Made by a program: the position numbers and the translations under genes
DNA from: CAVUAN01 sp963739435
GTDB lineage: Bacteria; Acidobacteriota; Thermoanaerobaculia; UBA5066; Gp7-AA6
Length of the DNA stretch: 64,000 bases
Direction of reading: 5' to 3'
Assembly: GCA_963739435.1 (NCBI GenBank)
Contig: CAVUAN010000007.1
Coordinates: 62,001 to 126,000 of the forward strand
Part shown: one piece after another, positions 41,939-53,070 of the stretch
Numbering within the stretch: the stretch's first letter is position 1
Layout of the letters: each line of letters begins with the position of its first letter
Notes under the pieces: model-generated
Told to the model about the DNA's origin: nothing
Databases searched by the model: none
Seen by the model: the letters and a program-made list of their open reading frames with translations, nothing else

Positions 41939-42718
41939 TCACCTTGTCGACGCCAGCTCGGCCAGCAGGAGGTCCCGCAGCGCCTTGGCGTCCAGGTCCT
42001 CGGCGAGTTTGCCGTCTCGCGCGGTGGAGATACCGCCGGTTTCCTCCGACACGACAATCGCCAGAGCGTCGGTCTCCTCGGTAATGCCGATGGCCGCCCG
42101 GTGGCGCGTGCCGAATCGCTTGGCGAGGCCCTCCTGCTGCGAGAGGGGCAGGAAACAGGCGGCCGCCGCCACCCGCGCGCCCGAGACGATGACGGCCCCG
42201 TCGTGAAGCGGGGTGCCGGGAGCGAAGAGCGTCACGAGCAGGTCGTAGGAGACCTTCGCATCCAGCGGCACGCCGCTCTCGATGTAGGTCTTCAGGCCCT
42301 CGCGCCGTTCGAGGACGATCAGAGCGCCCACGCGTCGACCCGACAGCGACGTGACGGCGAGGACGATGTCCGAAACGGTCTCCTCCGCGTCGAAGGCCGA
42401 GAAGAACGCGAAGAACGGCGTCCGGCCGAATGCCGCGAGGCCCCGGCGCAGCTCCTGCGCGAAGAGCACGATGATGGCGAAGGGGAGGTAGAAGAGCAGC
42501 GCCTGGAGGACCGTGCGCAGGGTTGCCAGGTTCCACCAGACGGCGACCTCGTAGATGGCGATGATGGCGGCCAGTCCCAGAAGCATCGGCACGGCGCGCG
42601 TGCCGCGGATCAGCAGGAGCAGGGCGTACACGACGAGGGCAACGACGAGGATGTCGACGGCGTCGCGCCACGAGAGGGCGGCTCCGGAAAGGAGGCGCGA
42701 CGTGAGGCCGGAATTCAT
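41939..42718 (-). CDS. cdaA: Diadenylate cyclase CdaA (DisA_N domain)
   Basis: A 259-residue protein with three N-terminal membrane helices (about 20-100) and a DAC domain. The DAC motifs are LHDGAVIV and GTRHRAAIG (the DGA and RHR signatures for ATP binding and c-di-AMP formation). It makes c-di-AMP, which in other phyla controls potassium uptake, osmolyte transport and wall metabolism. It overlaps folP by 4 bp (ATGA) and is followed at once by ybbR and glmM. Confidence 0.95.
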   Translation of the reverse strand: MNSGLTSRLLSGAALSWRDAVDILVVALVVYALLLLIRGTRAVPMLLGLAAIIAIYEVAVWWNLATLRTVLQALLFYLPFAIIVLFAQELRRGLAAFGRTPFFAFFSAFDAEETVSDIVLAVTSLSGRRVGALIVLERREGLKTYIESGVPLDAKVSYDLLVTLFAPGTPLHDGAVIVSGARVAAAACFLPLSQQEGLAKRFGTRHRAAIGITEETDALAIVVSEETGGISTARDGKLAEDLDAKALRDLLLAELASTR

Positions 42719-43863
42719 CGGGCAGCCGCCCTGTCGGGCGCGGCCAGCACGGGCGTTTCGATCGCCCGGAGCATGCGGAGAAAGCGCGAAGAGTCCGCCA
42801 CGTCGTGAACCCGAACCAGGGCCGCGCCGGCGGCTGCCGCGGCTGCCAGGCAGGCGAGCGAACCGGCCAGGCGATCGGGGTTGCCCGCGTCGTCGGGCAC
42901 GCCGGAGCTGCGACGCACGAACGCCTTGCGCGAGGCGCCGACGGCGACGGGGAAGGAGAGCGAGCAGAGGGCGCCGAGATGCCGCAGCAGGATGAGATTT
43001 CCCTCGAGGCTCTTGCCGAACCCGAGTCCCGGGTCAATCGCAATGGCCTCCGGCGCGACGCCGGCTCCGACGGCGGCCGCCGCCGCGCGGGCGAGGTGCT
43101 CGGCGACGTCGGCCACCGGGTGAGCGTAGGAGACGTCGTCCTGCATCGACCGCGGATCGCGCCCTTTCATGTGCATGAGAACGAGCCCCGCGCCGGTCTC
43201 GGCGCAGACTCCGGCCATGCCCGGATCGAACCGAAGGGCCGAAACGTCGTTGACGCAGTCGGCGCCGGCATCCATCGCGGCCCGAGCGACGGACGCCTTG
43301 CGCGTGTCGACAGAGAGGGGACGGTCCGTCTGCCGGCGGATCGCGGCGATGGCGGGCACCACCCTGCGGGTTTCTTCGTCAGCCGGGACTTCCTGTGCTT
43401 CGCCATACGAGGACGGCCGCGTCGACTCACCGCCGACGTCCACGATCGCGGCGCCGTCCTCGAACTGTTTGAGGGCTTCTTCGGCCGCGCGGCCGGCGTC
43501 GAAGGCAAGCCCGCCGTCGGAGAAAGAGTCGGGCGTCACGTTGACGACTCCCATGATTGCCGGCGCCTCGGTGAGGTCCAGGCTCTTGCCGTGAGCGAGC
43601 CGCAGCCGAGCAGGCTTCCGCGCGGACCGATCGAACGCGGCCTGCGCGCGCGACCTCAGGGTCGCCGGCAGCGCCTTCAGCGTCTCGGCCCTGCGGGCGC
43701 GGGAGACGACCAGGGGCGGCGAGGAAGATCCTTCCAGCCGCACGACATCCACCGGAAACTCCGACGCGGCGAAGGTGGCCGGCCGGAACCCGTCCCACGA
43801 GCAAATCTCGAGAAGCGTGTTGCGATCGCTCGCGGCAAAGACCAAGTCGGCGCTGATGCTCAC
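42715..43863 (-). CDS. folP: Dihydropteroate synthase
   Basis: A 382-residue protein that joins p-aminobenzoate and hydroxymethyl-dihydropterin diphosphate to dihydropteroate. The core (about 100-370) has GVVNVTPDSFSDGG, DVGGESTRP and AIDPGLGFGKS. The first 100 residues are an extension without recognisable motif, longer than in the E. coli enzyme; similar long forms exist in other phyla. It overlaps cdaA by 4 bp, and a 63-bp gap with heptamer repeats separates it from ftsH. Confidence 0.94.
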   Translation of the reverse strand: MSISADLVFAASDRNTLLEICSWDGFRPATFAASEFPVDVVRLEGSSSPPLVVSRARRAETLKALPATLRSRAQAAFDRSARKPARLRLAHGKSLDLTEAPAIMGVVNVTPDSFSDGGLAFDAGRAAEEALKQFEDGAAIVDVGGESTRPSSYGEAQEVPADEETRRVVPAIAAIRRQTDRPLSVDTRKASVARAAMDAGADCVNDVSALRFDPGMAGVCAETGAGLVLMHMKGRDPRSMQDDVSYAHPVADVAEHLARAAAAAVGAGVAPEAIAIDPGLGFGKSLEGNLILLRHLGALCSLSFPVAVGASRKAFVRRSSGVPDDAGNPDRLAGSLACLAAAAAAGAALVRVHDVADSSRFLRMLRAIETPVLAAPDRAAAR

Positions 43864-43883
43864 GCCGGCAGTTTACCGGCTCC

Positions 43884-43911
43884 TTTGGACTTTGGACTTT
43901 GGACTTTGGAC
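43884..43911. repeat. Heptamer tandem (TTTGGAC) x4 between ftsH and folP
   Basis: Four exact TTTGGAC units flanked by TACCGGCTCC and TCCCCGGTC. The same heptamer and similar flanks recur at 54431-54520, where both orientations are present. Confidence 0.85.
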
Positions 43912-43926
43912 TCCCCGGTCTGGTAA

Positions 43927-45843
<1,917 letters not shown>

Positions 45844-45896
45844 CCGTTGGTCTCCTTTAGGACTCCAGGCAGAGTGTAACGGAACGGAGTGTCCTT

Positions 45897-46424
45897 TTAT
45901 TGCCCCGCGTCGGCAAACACCTCGGCGATATAGGGCAACTGGGCGAATCGGCCCTGGTAGTCCATCCCGTAGCCCACGAGGATCCCGCCTTCCGCGCTGA
46001 AAAGGCAATGGTCCACGGCGATTTCGGTGCGGCGGTCGTGCGGCTTGTCGACGATGGCGGCCAGGCGCACGCTCGCGGCTCCGTCGTCACGCAGGTGGTC
46101 GATCAGGTAGTTCTCGATGACGCCGAAGCTGACGACGTCCTTCAAGAGCAGGACCGGCCGGTCCCGCACGGTGAAACCGGTGGCGAAGTCGATCTGCACG
46201 ATTTCGTCGGAGCCTTCCGCGCGGCGCACGCTGATGAACTCGCAGCTAACGGGGCTGGTCATCTGGCGGGCGAGGTCGGACAGAAAGAAGGAAGAGCCCT
46301 TGAGAACGCCCAGGAGGGCGAGCGGCTTGCCGCCGGTCTCCTTGTCGAGCTTCGCCGCGACCTCGGAGATACGCGCCGCGATGCTCGCGGAGTCGTGCCG
46401 GCGCTGGATCTTGAGTTGCTCCAT
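45897..46424 (-). CDS. hpt: Hypoxanthine phosphoribosyltransferase-like protein with altered PRPP motif
   Basis: A 175-residue protein collinear with bacterial Hpt, which makes IMP from hypoxanthine and PRPP. The start (ARISEVAAKLDKETGGKPLA), LLGVLKGSSFF and the C-terminal VGYGMDYQGRFAQLPYIAEV match well. The PRPP-binding motif, normally VEDIIDTG, reads LKDVVSFG: the first acid is Lys, and the general-base Asp and the Thr are Ser and Phe. The enzyme may be inactive or slow. A regulatory role is conceivable, since HprT in Firmicutes also binds TilS and FtsH; the gene sits between exactly these two. Confidence 0.85.
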   Translation of the reverse strand: MEQLKIQRRHDSASIAARISEVAAKLDKETGGKPLALLGVLKGSSFFLSDLARQMTSPVSCEFISVRRAEGSDEIVQIDFATGFTVRDRPVLLLKDVVSFGVIENYLIDHLRDDGAASVRLAAIVDKPHDRRTEIAVDHCLFSAEGGILVGYGMDYQGRFAQLPYIAEVFADAGQ

Positions 46425-46458
46425 GAGTTGGTCGCGTCCGTTGTCCGAATGGCGGATT

Positions 46459-47445
46459 CTACGCCTTGAGCCGGATCGACAGGGTGCCGCCGCGGCGCTC
46501 GAATCGGATGCGGCGGCCGGCCTCGAAGCGAAAATCCCCGCCCCCGGTCAGGAGGTCGAGGATCTGCTCGCGTTCCCTCCCTGTCAGAGGCGGCCGGCCG
46601 GGCAGCGCGAAGGGCCGGGAAGCCGCTTCGAGCGCCAGCCGGACGAGCTCCGGCGTATGGCTCGAAAGAGCCGCGGCGTCGGCCAGGACGGCGCCCGGCC
46701 CGGCTGAAAGCAAGGGCGAGACCCGATCCGAGAAATGCCGTTCGAGACTCTCGCGGCGCCGCGCTGCGGCCTCGACGCGCGCCGCGAGCCACTCGACGAG
46801 AGCGTTTCCGCGCTTCTCCGCCCGGACTGCCAGCGCGCGGCGCACGCGGTTGCGGGCAAGCGAGAGATCACCATTCGTGGCGTCACGCCGGAACGGAACG
46901 CCGCGGTCCGCGAGGAAGTCCAGGATCCCGCGCCGCGAGACGGAAAGGAGCGGGCGGACAACCCCGTCCTGCCTCCTCGCGCGGGGACCGGCGAGTGCGA
47001 TGGGCGAAAGGCGCCGCTCCCGGGCCAGCAGGTACGATTCGATGCGATCTTCCCGTTGATGGGCCGTTGCGATACGCGAGCAACCGAGCTCGAGCGCCAT
47101 CTCGTGGAGCGCGGCGTAGCGGGCGTGCCGTGCTCCCGCCTCCGGTGACACGCGGAGCCGCCGCGCTTCCTCCCGCGCGTCCCGGTGGCGGCTCGCGAAG
47201 GGGAGCCCGAGCCGCCGCGCGAAGTCCCGTACGAACGCGAGGTCCCTGTCCGCTTCGCGCCCACGCCACCCGTGATGGACGTGTCCCACGGCGAGCTTCC
47301 AGCCCATGCCGTGCGCCAGCTCCGCCGACCCCACGAGCAGCGCCATCGAGTCCGCCCCGCCCGAGACGGCGAGCAGGACCGCGGAGCCCTCGGGCATCAG
47401 CCCGTCGCCAGCCGCGCACTCGAGCGCGTCGAGAAGAGAGTTCAC
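46459..47445 (-). CDS. tilS: tRNA(Ile)-lysidine synthase
   Basis: A 328-residue PP-loop ATPase with SGGADSM at residues 28-34 and the N-type ATP-pyrophosphatase body (VGHVHHGWRGREADRDLAFV, RIATAHQREDRIES). It converts cytidine 34 of tRNA-Ile(CAU) to lysidine so that AUA is read as Ile. The C-terminal substrate-binding domains are short. It lies 34 bp before hpt and 21 bp after the TonB-receptor gene on the same strand. Confidence 0.92.
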   Translation of the reverse strand: MNSLLDALECAAGDGLMPEGSAVLLAVSGGADSMALLVGSAELAHGMGWKLAVGHVHHGWRGREADRDLAFVRDFARRLGLPFASRHRDAREEARRLRVSPEAGARHARYAALHEMALELGCSRIATAHQREDRIESYLLARERRLSPIALAGPRARRQDGVVRPLLSVSRRGILDFLADRGVPFRRDATNGDLSLARNRVRRALAVRAEKRGNALVEWLAARVEAAARRRESLERHFSDRVSPLLSAGPGAVLADAAALSSHTPELVRLALEAASRPFALPGRPPLTGREREQILDLLTGGGDFRFEAGRRIRFERRGGTLSIRLKA

Positions 47446-47466
47446 CTCCCTATGGTACGCCGCCTG

Positions 47467-50448
47467 CTAGAAAGTGATTCTCCCGAAGACGCGAACCGCC
47501 CGGCGCGGCGTGAAGGAGATGGGTTGGAGGTAGTTCGGGTTGGCCGGTCCGGGGGTGTCGTTGCCGTTGGCGTCCAGGTTTCCCTGCGTCGTGTCCCGCC
47601 GCTGGTCCTGGGCGAGAGTCCTCTGCGTGTTGAGGAGGTTGAAGATGTCCACGCCGATGTTCATCTCCACGACGCTGATGGGGATCGCGTAACCCAGGTG
47701 CAGGTCGGCGTCGTAGATCGCCGGCGTGCGACCCACCGAGCCGCGCTTGACCAGGTAGAACTCGTAGTTGCCGTAGCCGTTGGAATAGCCGTAGGAGTTC
47801 AGCGGCGTTCCGGTGAAGTAGAAGGTCGAGAGCCCGACCGTCAGGTGCCACGGCGTGACCCATGAGCCGTCGAGTTTGAAGGTGCTGCGCCGGTCGTTTG
47901 AGAGCCAGCCGTAGGCGTTTGTCAGGAAGTACCGGTAGTCGTAGGCCGAGTTGATGTTCGGGTCGAGCTGCGTCGTCGACGTCTGGTACACGCCGTCGTA
48001 GTTGCCTTCGAGCTTCGAGTAGACGTACGAGGCCAGGAACTGGAGGTTGTTGTTGAATCGCTTTTGCGCCGTCAAGGTGACGGCCTTGTAGTAGCGCTTT
48101 GGCGGCACGTCGACGTAGTCGCCACCGACCAGGGCGCCCGTGTCCGGGCTGACGAAGGTCGAGCCCGGATTGAAGATGAAGTACTCGAGGTCCCCGTCGG
48201 CGTTGATGGATCCGCCGTCCTCGATGACGCGGCCGAGGTTCCGATAGTTGTACTCGATGCCTACCGAGAAGTCCTTCCACGGCTCGTACTGGATGCCCGC
48301 GATGTAGTTGTCCGAGTACTGGCCCTTGATGTTCGGCTGCGTCGGCTCGCCGAAGGAGCCGCCCGTAAAGATCCGGGACGATCCATTGAGCACGGCCGTC
48401 GCGCTGAACTTGCAGGCGTTGAAGGGGGCCTGGCAGGCCGCGGGGTTGCCGTGATCGCTGTTGGGATCGAAGTTATAGACATCCGTCGTGATCTCCAGGC
48501 CGTACGCGCGGATGTTGATGTCCATCGGCATCGTCTCGTAGAAGCGGGAGTAGCTGCCGTAGAAGCGAGAGCGTCCGTCTCCGATGAAGTCCCACGCAAA
48601 CCCGACCCGTGGCATCCACTCATCGTTGAGGTGGATCTGGGTTGTGTTGTTGATGTCCTTGACCTTCTGGTCTTCCCACCGGACGCCCAGGTTCAGGGTC
48701 AGGGTCGGCAGGACCTGCCACTTGTCCTGAATGAACACGCCCGTGTTGTTGCTGCGGGAGAGCGTTCCGCCCGGGGCGATGTCGACCTCGATCGGATCGC
48801 CAGCGGCATTGCGCTGCCCGCTCGAGTTGTAACCGTGCTCGTACAGCTTGCAGCCCGGAGTCGTCGAGCCCGGGCAAGGGGCGGCGTAATTGCGAATGGC
48901 CACGACCTCCTTGTTTCCCGAGGGGCCCGTGTAGAGGCGCAGGCTGTTGGCCTGGTTCTGCGTGTAGTCGCCGCCGCCCTTGAGCTCGTGCGTGCCCAGG
49001 AGGTTGGCGTAATAGCTCGCGCTGCCCCGGTAGTAATTGCGCTGGAAGGTCTGGTCGCGGTAGAAGCCCAGGCCGCCGGTGGACGGAACTCCAGTCGGAG
49101 TGATCGTGTAGAAGTACCGGTCGACGGCGTTGAGCGGGTGCGCTATTCGCTGTTCGTTGTGCCTGGCCGCCTGCAGCTCGAAGAGGAAATTCGACGCCAC
49201 GACGCCTGACAAACGGCCGGTGTAGTCGACTCCTCCCGTGTCGCGCACTCCCTTGTAGGTGCCCGGATCGTCGCCCGCTATCGGTACCCTCAGGTTGGGG
49301 CCCAGGGACTGCGGATCCCCGAATACGGACCCGACGAGCGTGAGCCCCTCGAGAATCGTGAAGGTGAGCTTGCCCGCGTAGAGCTGCTGGACGATATCGG
49401 TCGACGCCGTCTCGTCCGTGACCGTGCCCGTGCCCGGACCGGCATTGCCCCCGATCGTGCCGTTGCCGGTCGGGTCATTGATGAAGTCGAGATAGCCCGT
49501 GTGGACGCGGTCGTATGCCCCGAAGAACCAGATGCGGTCCTTCCAGGCAAAGCCGCCGAGATCGGCGCCATAGTCGGCGCGCAGCACGTTCTCGATCGGA
49601 TCGGTCTGGCTGGCGTTGGTCCCGTAACTGTCCGCCTTTGGCTGAAGGTGTCTGTCGGCCGCCTGCCAGAAGTTGCCGCCGGCAGCCGTGTCCGTCCGCC
49701 CGGAGTAGTAGCCGAACGCGTCGCCATGGAAAGCGTTGCCGCCCGACTTGGTGATGGCGTTCAGCACGCCTCCCTGCGCGTGGCCGTACTCGGCCTGGAA
49801 GCCGCCGGACTTGACCTCGACCTCCTGGATGAACTCGGGCGGCGCGTTCTTGCCCTGGCGGCCGTACTGGATCTCGGTCGTGTCCACGCCGTCGATCAGG
49901 AAGTTGTTCTCGGCGCCGGTCGAGCCCTGGACATTGATGCCGCCGCTGTCGACCCCGAAGCCCGGGATGACATTGGGAGCCTTGGTGGCGACCGAGGTGA
50001 GGTTGCGCCCCAGAGGGAGCGTCTGGACCAGGGCCGACGAGAAATTCGCGCCGGTCGAGGAGGACGTCGCGTCGATGACGGGCGCCTCTCCGGTGACCGT
50101 CACGTTTGCCGTCGTGGCAAGCGTCATCGTGGCGTCCACAACGACGGTCTTGTCGAGCTGGATGAGAGTGTTCTTTTCAACCTTCCCAAAGCTTGCCAGC
50201 ATGAAGGTGACGGTGTACTCACCGGGCGGGAGCAGCGGAATGCGGTAGGTGCCGTCACCCGCGGTGGTCGCGGTCTTGACCCCCTGCAGCGACGGGCTCT
50301 TCGCCTCGACCGAGACGCCCGGCAGCACGCCGCCGGTGCCGTCCTTGACCTGCCCGCGGATCACGCCCGTCGTCTGGCCCAGGACGAACCGCACGGAGAG
50401 CAGGACAAGGAGCAGAATCAGGCTCACGGTTCGAGACCCATTCCTCAT
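47467..50448 (-). CDS. TonB-dependent receptor with carboxypeptidase-regulatory domain
   Basis: A 993-residue outer-membrane receptor. A signal peptide (SLILLLVLLSVRFVLG) is followed by a carboxypeptidase-regulatory-like beta-sandwich (about 28-115; GVIRGQVKDGTGGVLPGVSV, GDGTYRIPLLPPGEYTV), a plug domain (about 130-245; NVQGSTGAENNFLIDGVDTT) and a 22-strand-type barrel ending in Phe (VRVFGRITF), the usual C-terminal outer-membrane signal. This OmpA/SusC-less type is abundant in Acidobacteriota and typically imports oligosaccharides or other bulky nutrients; the substrate cannot be named. It is the first gene of a minus-strand run leading into tilS with a 21-bp gap. Confidence 0.92.
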   Translation of the reverse strand: MRNGSRTVSLILLLVLLSVRFVLGQTTGVIRGQVKDGTGGVLPGVSVEAKSPSLQGVKTATTAGDGTYRIPLLPPGEYTVTFMLASFGKVEKNTLIQLDKTVVVDATMTLATTANVTVTGEAPVIDATSSSTGANFSSALVQTLPLGRNLTSVATKAPNVIPGFGVDSGGINVQGSTGAENNFLIDGVDTTEIQYGRQGKNAPPEFIQEVEVKSGGFQAEYGHAQGGVLNAITKSGGNAFHGDAFGYYSGRTDTAAGGNFWQAADRHLQPKADSYGTNASQTDPIENVLRADYGADLGGFAWKDRIWFFGAYDRVHTGYLDFINDPTGNGTIGGNAGPGTGTVTDETASTDIVQQLYAGKLTFTILEGLTLVGSVFGDPQSLGPNLRVPIAGDDPGTYKGVRDTGGVDYTGRLSGVVASNFLFELQAARHNEQRIAHPLNAVDRYFYTITPTGVPSTGGLGFYRDQTFQRNYYRGSASYYANLLGTHELKGGGDYTQNQANSLRLYTGPSGNKEVVAIRNYAAPCPGSTTPGCKLYEHGYNSSGQRNAAGDPIEVDIAPGGTLSRSNNTGVFIQDKWQVLPTLTLNLGVRWEDQKVKDINNTTQIHLNDEWMPRVGFAWDFIGDGRSRFYGSYSRFYETMPMDINIRAYGLEITTDVYNFDPNSDHGNPAACQAPFNACKFSATAVLNGSSRIFTGGSFGEPTQPNIKGQYSDNYIAGIQYEPWKDFSVGIEYNYRNLGRVIEDGGSINADGDLEYFIFNPGSTFVSPDTGALVGGDYVDVPPKRYYKAVTLTAQKRFNNNLQFLASYVYSKLEGNYDGVYQTSTTQLDPNINSAYDYRYFLTNAYGWLSNDRRSTFKLDGSWVTPWHLTVGLSTFYFTGTPLNSYGYSNGYGNYEFYLVKRGSVGRTPAIYDADLHLGYAIPISVVEMNIGVDIFNLLNTQRTLAQDQRRDTTQGNLDANGNDTPGPANPNYLQPISFTPRRAVRVFGRITF

Positions 50449-50547
50449 GGTCCCTCCCGTTGATAACTAGCCGAAACTATACGCCGCCTTGTCGTCGTGA
50501 AGTTCGCAGCGTGAGGAGTCTCCCGACCGGCGGGAGGGAGGAGCCTC

Positions 50548-50670
50548 ACGCTGCGGGAGCGAGCGCAAAGCGCGGGATCAGGCTCGCGGTCGAGCCCGCA
50601 CCCGGGCGAGCCGCGAGCCGGTGCGCCCCGCAGGGCGCAGATTCCGCGCTGCAGCGCGAGCGACGGTTAT
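50548..50670 (-). repeat. tRNA-linked structured repeat, copy A
   Basis: Lies directly after the CCA of tRNA-Met, in tRNA sense. Nested stems on the + strand: GCGCTGCAGCGC (50646-50657), GCGCCC/GGGCGC (50623-50628, 50633-50638), CCGCGAGCC (50611-50619) with GGCTCGCGG (50581-50589), and the tip CGGGC/GCCCG (50603-50607, 50594-50598). Outer arms are GATTCCGCG (50640-50648) and CGCGGGATC (50571-50579). The same element follows tRNA-Val (54608-54724). Confidence 0.85.
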
Positions 50671-50747
50671 TGGTGGCGGTGCAGGGATTTGAACCCCGGA
50701 CACAGCGGATATGAGCCGCTTGCTCTGACCAACTGAGCTACACCGCC
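50671..50747 (-). tRNA. tRNA with CAT anticodon (elongator Met most likely)
   Basis: A 77-nt cloverleaf on the minus strand with encoded CCA. The acceptor GGCGGTG/CACCGCC pairs, and the anticodon stem AGCGG/CCGCT holds the loop CTCATAT. The first pair is G-C, so it is not the initiator. Elongator Met or the lysidine-modified Ile(CAT) type; I favour Met. The T-arm is CGGGGTTCAAATCCCTG. Confidence 0.92.
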
Positions 50748-50799
50748 GGAAGCGTAAGAGCGGGGGATTATAGAGAGGCCTGCCTTTATACTCAAATCG

Positions 50800-51015
50800 A
50801 TGCCGGGTCTGGTTGACGCCTGCGCTGTCTGCAAGAAGAAGTACCCCTTCAGTCTGCCTCGCTGCACCATGTGCCACAAGCCCGTCTGCAGCTCCTGCGG
50901 GTCCCGGGTGGGAGGCGCCGCTTTCTGCTCCCGGGAATGCGGCCACTCCTTCTTCTATGGCAGCGCGTCTGACGTCGACGAGCCGGACACCGAGGACGAC
51001 GCCGAGGAAGAATGA
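50800..51015 (+). CDS. Cys-rich zinc-finger-like mini-protein with acidic tail
   Basis: A 71-residue protein with eight conserved-looking Cys and a His in CAVC, CTMC, CSSC and CSRECGH. The spacing fits two small zinc-binding knuckles. The last 17 residues are almost only Asp/Glu (SDVDEPDTEDDAEEE). Proteins of this style bind metals, RNA or proteins; I do not know the family. It overlaps the ClC channel gene by 4 bp (ATGA), so the two are made together. Confidence 0.75.
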   Translation: MPGLVDACAVCKKKYPFSLPRCTMCHKPVCSSCGSRVGGAAFCSRECGHSFFYGSASDVDEPDTEDDAEEE

Positions 51016-53042
51016 AGCCGGCCGGCCGAGTCATCTGGCGAGACCCCGATACTCAGTTCTTTCTGCTGGCGGTGACGGCCGGTGTCGCCGGCGCCCTGGG
51101 CGCCATCGCCTTCCGCGCCGTCGCTCGGTGGCTGACTCACTATCTGTTCGGCGGGGACAACATCGTTTCGGGCGCCGAGAGCCTTCCGCCGTGGCTGCGC
51201 GTGGCCATTCCGGCGGGAGGAGGGCTGATCGCGGGAGCGATCGTCCACTTCTTCGTCCGCGACACCGGTCCCGAGGGCATCTCGCACATGATCGAGGTCG
51301 TGTCGATCGGACGCCGCTCGGTGCGACTTCGGCCGACTCTCGGCCGCACAGCGGCCTCGATCGTCTCCATCTCTTCGGGCGGGTCGGTCGGCCGGGAGGG
51401 GATGATCATCCAGCTCGGCGCGGCTCTCGCATCGGCTCTCTCCCGGGCCGTCAAGCTCTCGCCCGAGCGCGTGCGGATCCTGACGGCCTGCGGCATGGCG
51501 GCCGGCGTGGCCGGCGCCTACAACACGCCGATTGCGGCGACGCTCTTCGTCCTCGAGGTCGTGATCGGGTCGTTCTCGATGACGCTCTTCGGCCCGACCG
51601 TTGTCTCGGCCGTCGTCTCGACAGTCGTCGTGCGGTCCGTGCTCGGCGACGAACCGGTGTATCGCGTGGCGCGGTTTGCTCTCGCTTCTCCAGCCGAGTT
51701 CGTGCCGATGGCCATGATCGGGCTTCTGGCCGGAGCGTCGGCGGCGCTGTTCAGCAAAGCCTTGCGGACGGGAAAGCGGCTTTTCGCGGCGTCCGGATTG
51801 CCGCTTCCGGTCGCGATGGCGGCGGGAGGCGCGGCGGTCGGAGCGCTCGGCATCGGACTGCCGGAGGTCTTCGGCAACGGCTTCGAGGGCACCAACCGGA
51901 TTCTGGCAGGAGGCCTCGGCGTGCTCGCGCTCGGGTTGCTCTTCTCCGGAAAGATGGTGGCGACGGCCCTGACGGTCGGCTCGGGAGCGCCGGGCGGAGT
52001 CTTCACGCCATCGCTCATGGTCGGCGCGGCCCTGGGGGGGCTGGTCGCCTACGGCACGCAGGGAGCGGCGCCCTGGCTCGAAGCGCCTGTCGGCGCCTAT
52101 GCCCTGATCGGGATGGGAGGGCTGCTCGCCGGGATCACGCGCGCTCCTCTCCTGGCGGTGATCATGATCTTCGAGCTGACGCAGAACACGGCGGTGCTCT
52201 TGCCGATGATGGGGGTCTCGGTCCTGGCCGTGCTCGCGGCCAGAGCCCTCGAGCGCGATTCGATCTACGTCGAGAGCCTGCGCTCGGCCGGCATCGTGTG
52301 GGAGAAAACCCCCGAGGCAACCGCCGCCTCCTCCCTCAAGGTCGCCGATGTCATGCGACGGGATGTCCAGCTCGTGCCGCAGTCTGTTCCGCTGGCCAGC
52401 GTGCTCGACACGTTTCTCGCGACACGCAGCCTGATGCTCTATGTCGGGGACGCGGAGGGCCGGCTCCTGGGCGCGGTCGACATCCACGCCGTCAAGGAGA
52501 TGCTGGCCGAGCGGGATCTCGCAACGTTGGTCAACGCCGCCGATCTCGTTGCCGATGTGCCTTTCGTCACGCCCGACGAGCCGCTGACCTCCGTCAACGA
52601 GAAGCTCTGGTTTCGAGACCTGGGGCAGCTTCCCGTCGTCGATTCCGCCGAGGGGCGCCGCTTTCTCGGAGTCGTGACGCGTCGCGACCTGCTCGGCGCC
52701 TTCGATCGGGAGATCCTCCAGCGCGACCGGCTCGTGGCGCGGTTTCGGGCGACCGGGACCGGCGGCCGGGTGGACTACTTCGATTTGCCGGAAACGTACC
52801 GGCTGGCCGAGGTGGAAGTGCCGCCGGACATGGAGGGAGTCACGGTGGCGGAACTGGACCTCCGGGCGCGTTTCGGCGTGTCGGTCCTCGCCGTCAAGCG
52901 GCTGGTCCGGGGAGGTGTCGAGCGCCGCTTCGTGCCCGGCCCCGAGGACCGCATGGAGCGCGGCGACGTGCTCATCGTGCTCGCCCAGGACGAGGCCATA
53001 GCCCGACTGAAGGCCGGCCAGGCCGGAGCGGTGCTATCCTGA
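51012..53042 (+). CDS. ClC-type chloride channel/transporter with CBS pair and TrkA-C domain
   Basis: A 676-residue protein. The ClC membrane part (about 10-420) has the selectivity motifs GSVGREG (instead of GREGP) and GSGAPGGVFTPSL, plus a third-motif-like AGITRAPLLAV. A CBS pair follows (about 440-570), the usual nucleotide-sensing module. The last 100 residues resemble a TrkA-C domain (VPPDMEGVTVAELDLRARFG ... RGDVLIVLAQDEAIARL). It moves Cl- or another anion, probably by exchange with protons, under nucleotide control. It starts within the end of the zinc-finger mini-gene, and the EAL gene follows 28 bp on. Confidence 0.9.
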   Translation: MKPAGRVIWRDPDTQFFLLAVTAGVAGALGAIAFRAVARWLTHYLFGGDNIVSGAESLPPWLRVAIPAGGGLIAGAIVHFFVRDTGPEGISHMIEVVSIGRRSVRLRPTLGRTAASIVSISSGGSVGREGMIIQLGAALASALSRAVKLSPERVRILTACGMAAGVAGAYNTPIAATLFVLEVVIGSFSMTLFGPTVVSAVVSTVVVRSVLGDEPVYRVARFALASPAEFVPMAMIGLLAGASAALFSKALRTGKRLFAASGLPLPVAMAAGGAAVGALGIGLPEVFGNGFEGTNRILAGGLGVLALGLLFSGKMVATALTVGSGAPGGVFTPSLMVGAALGGLVAYGTQGAAPWLEAPVGAYALIGMGGLLAGITRAPLLAVIMIFELTQNTAVLLPMMGVSVLAVLAARALERDSIYVESLRSAGIVWEKTPEATAASSLKVADVMRRDVQLVPQSVPLASVLDTFLATRSLMLYVGDAEGRLLGAVDIHAVKEMLAERDLATLVNAADLVADVPFVTPDEPLTSVNEKLWFRDLGQLPVVDSAEGRRFLGVVTRRDLLGAFDREILQRDRLVARFRATGTGGRVDYFDLPETYRLAEVEVPPDMEGVTVAELDLRARFGVSVLAVKRLVRGGVERRFVPGPEDRMERGDVLIVLAQDEAIARLKAGQAGAVLS

Positions 53043-53070
53043 AGTGCCAAATCTGGCGCCTGGGAGGTCG

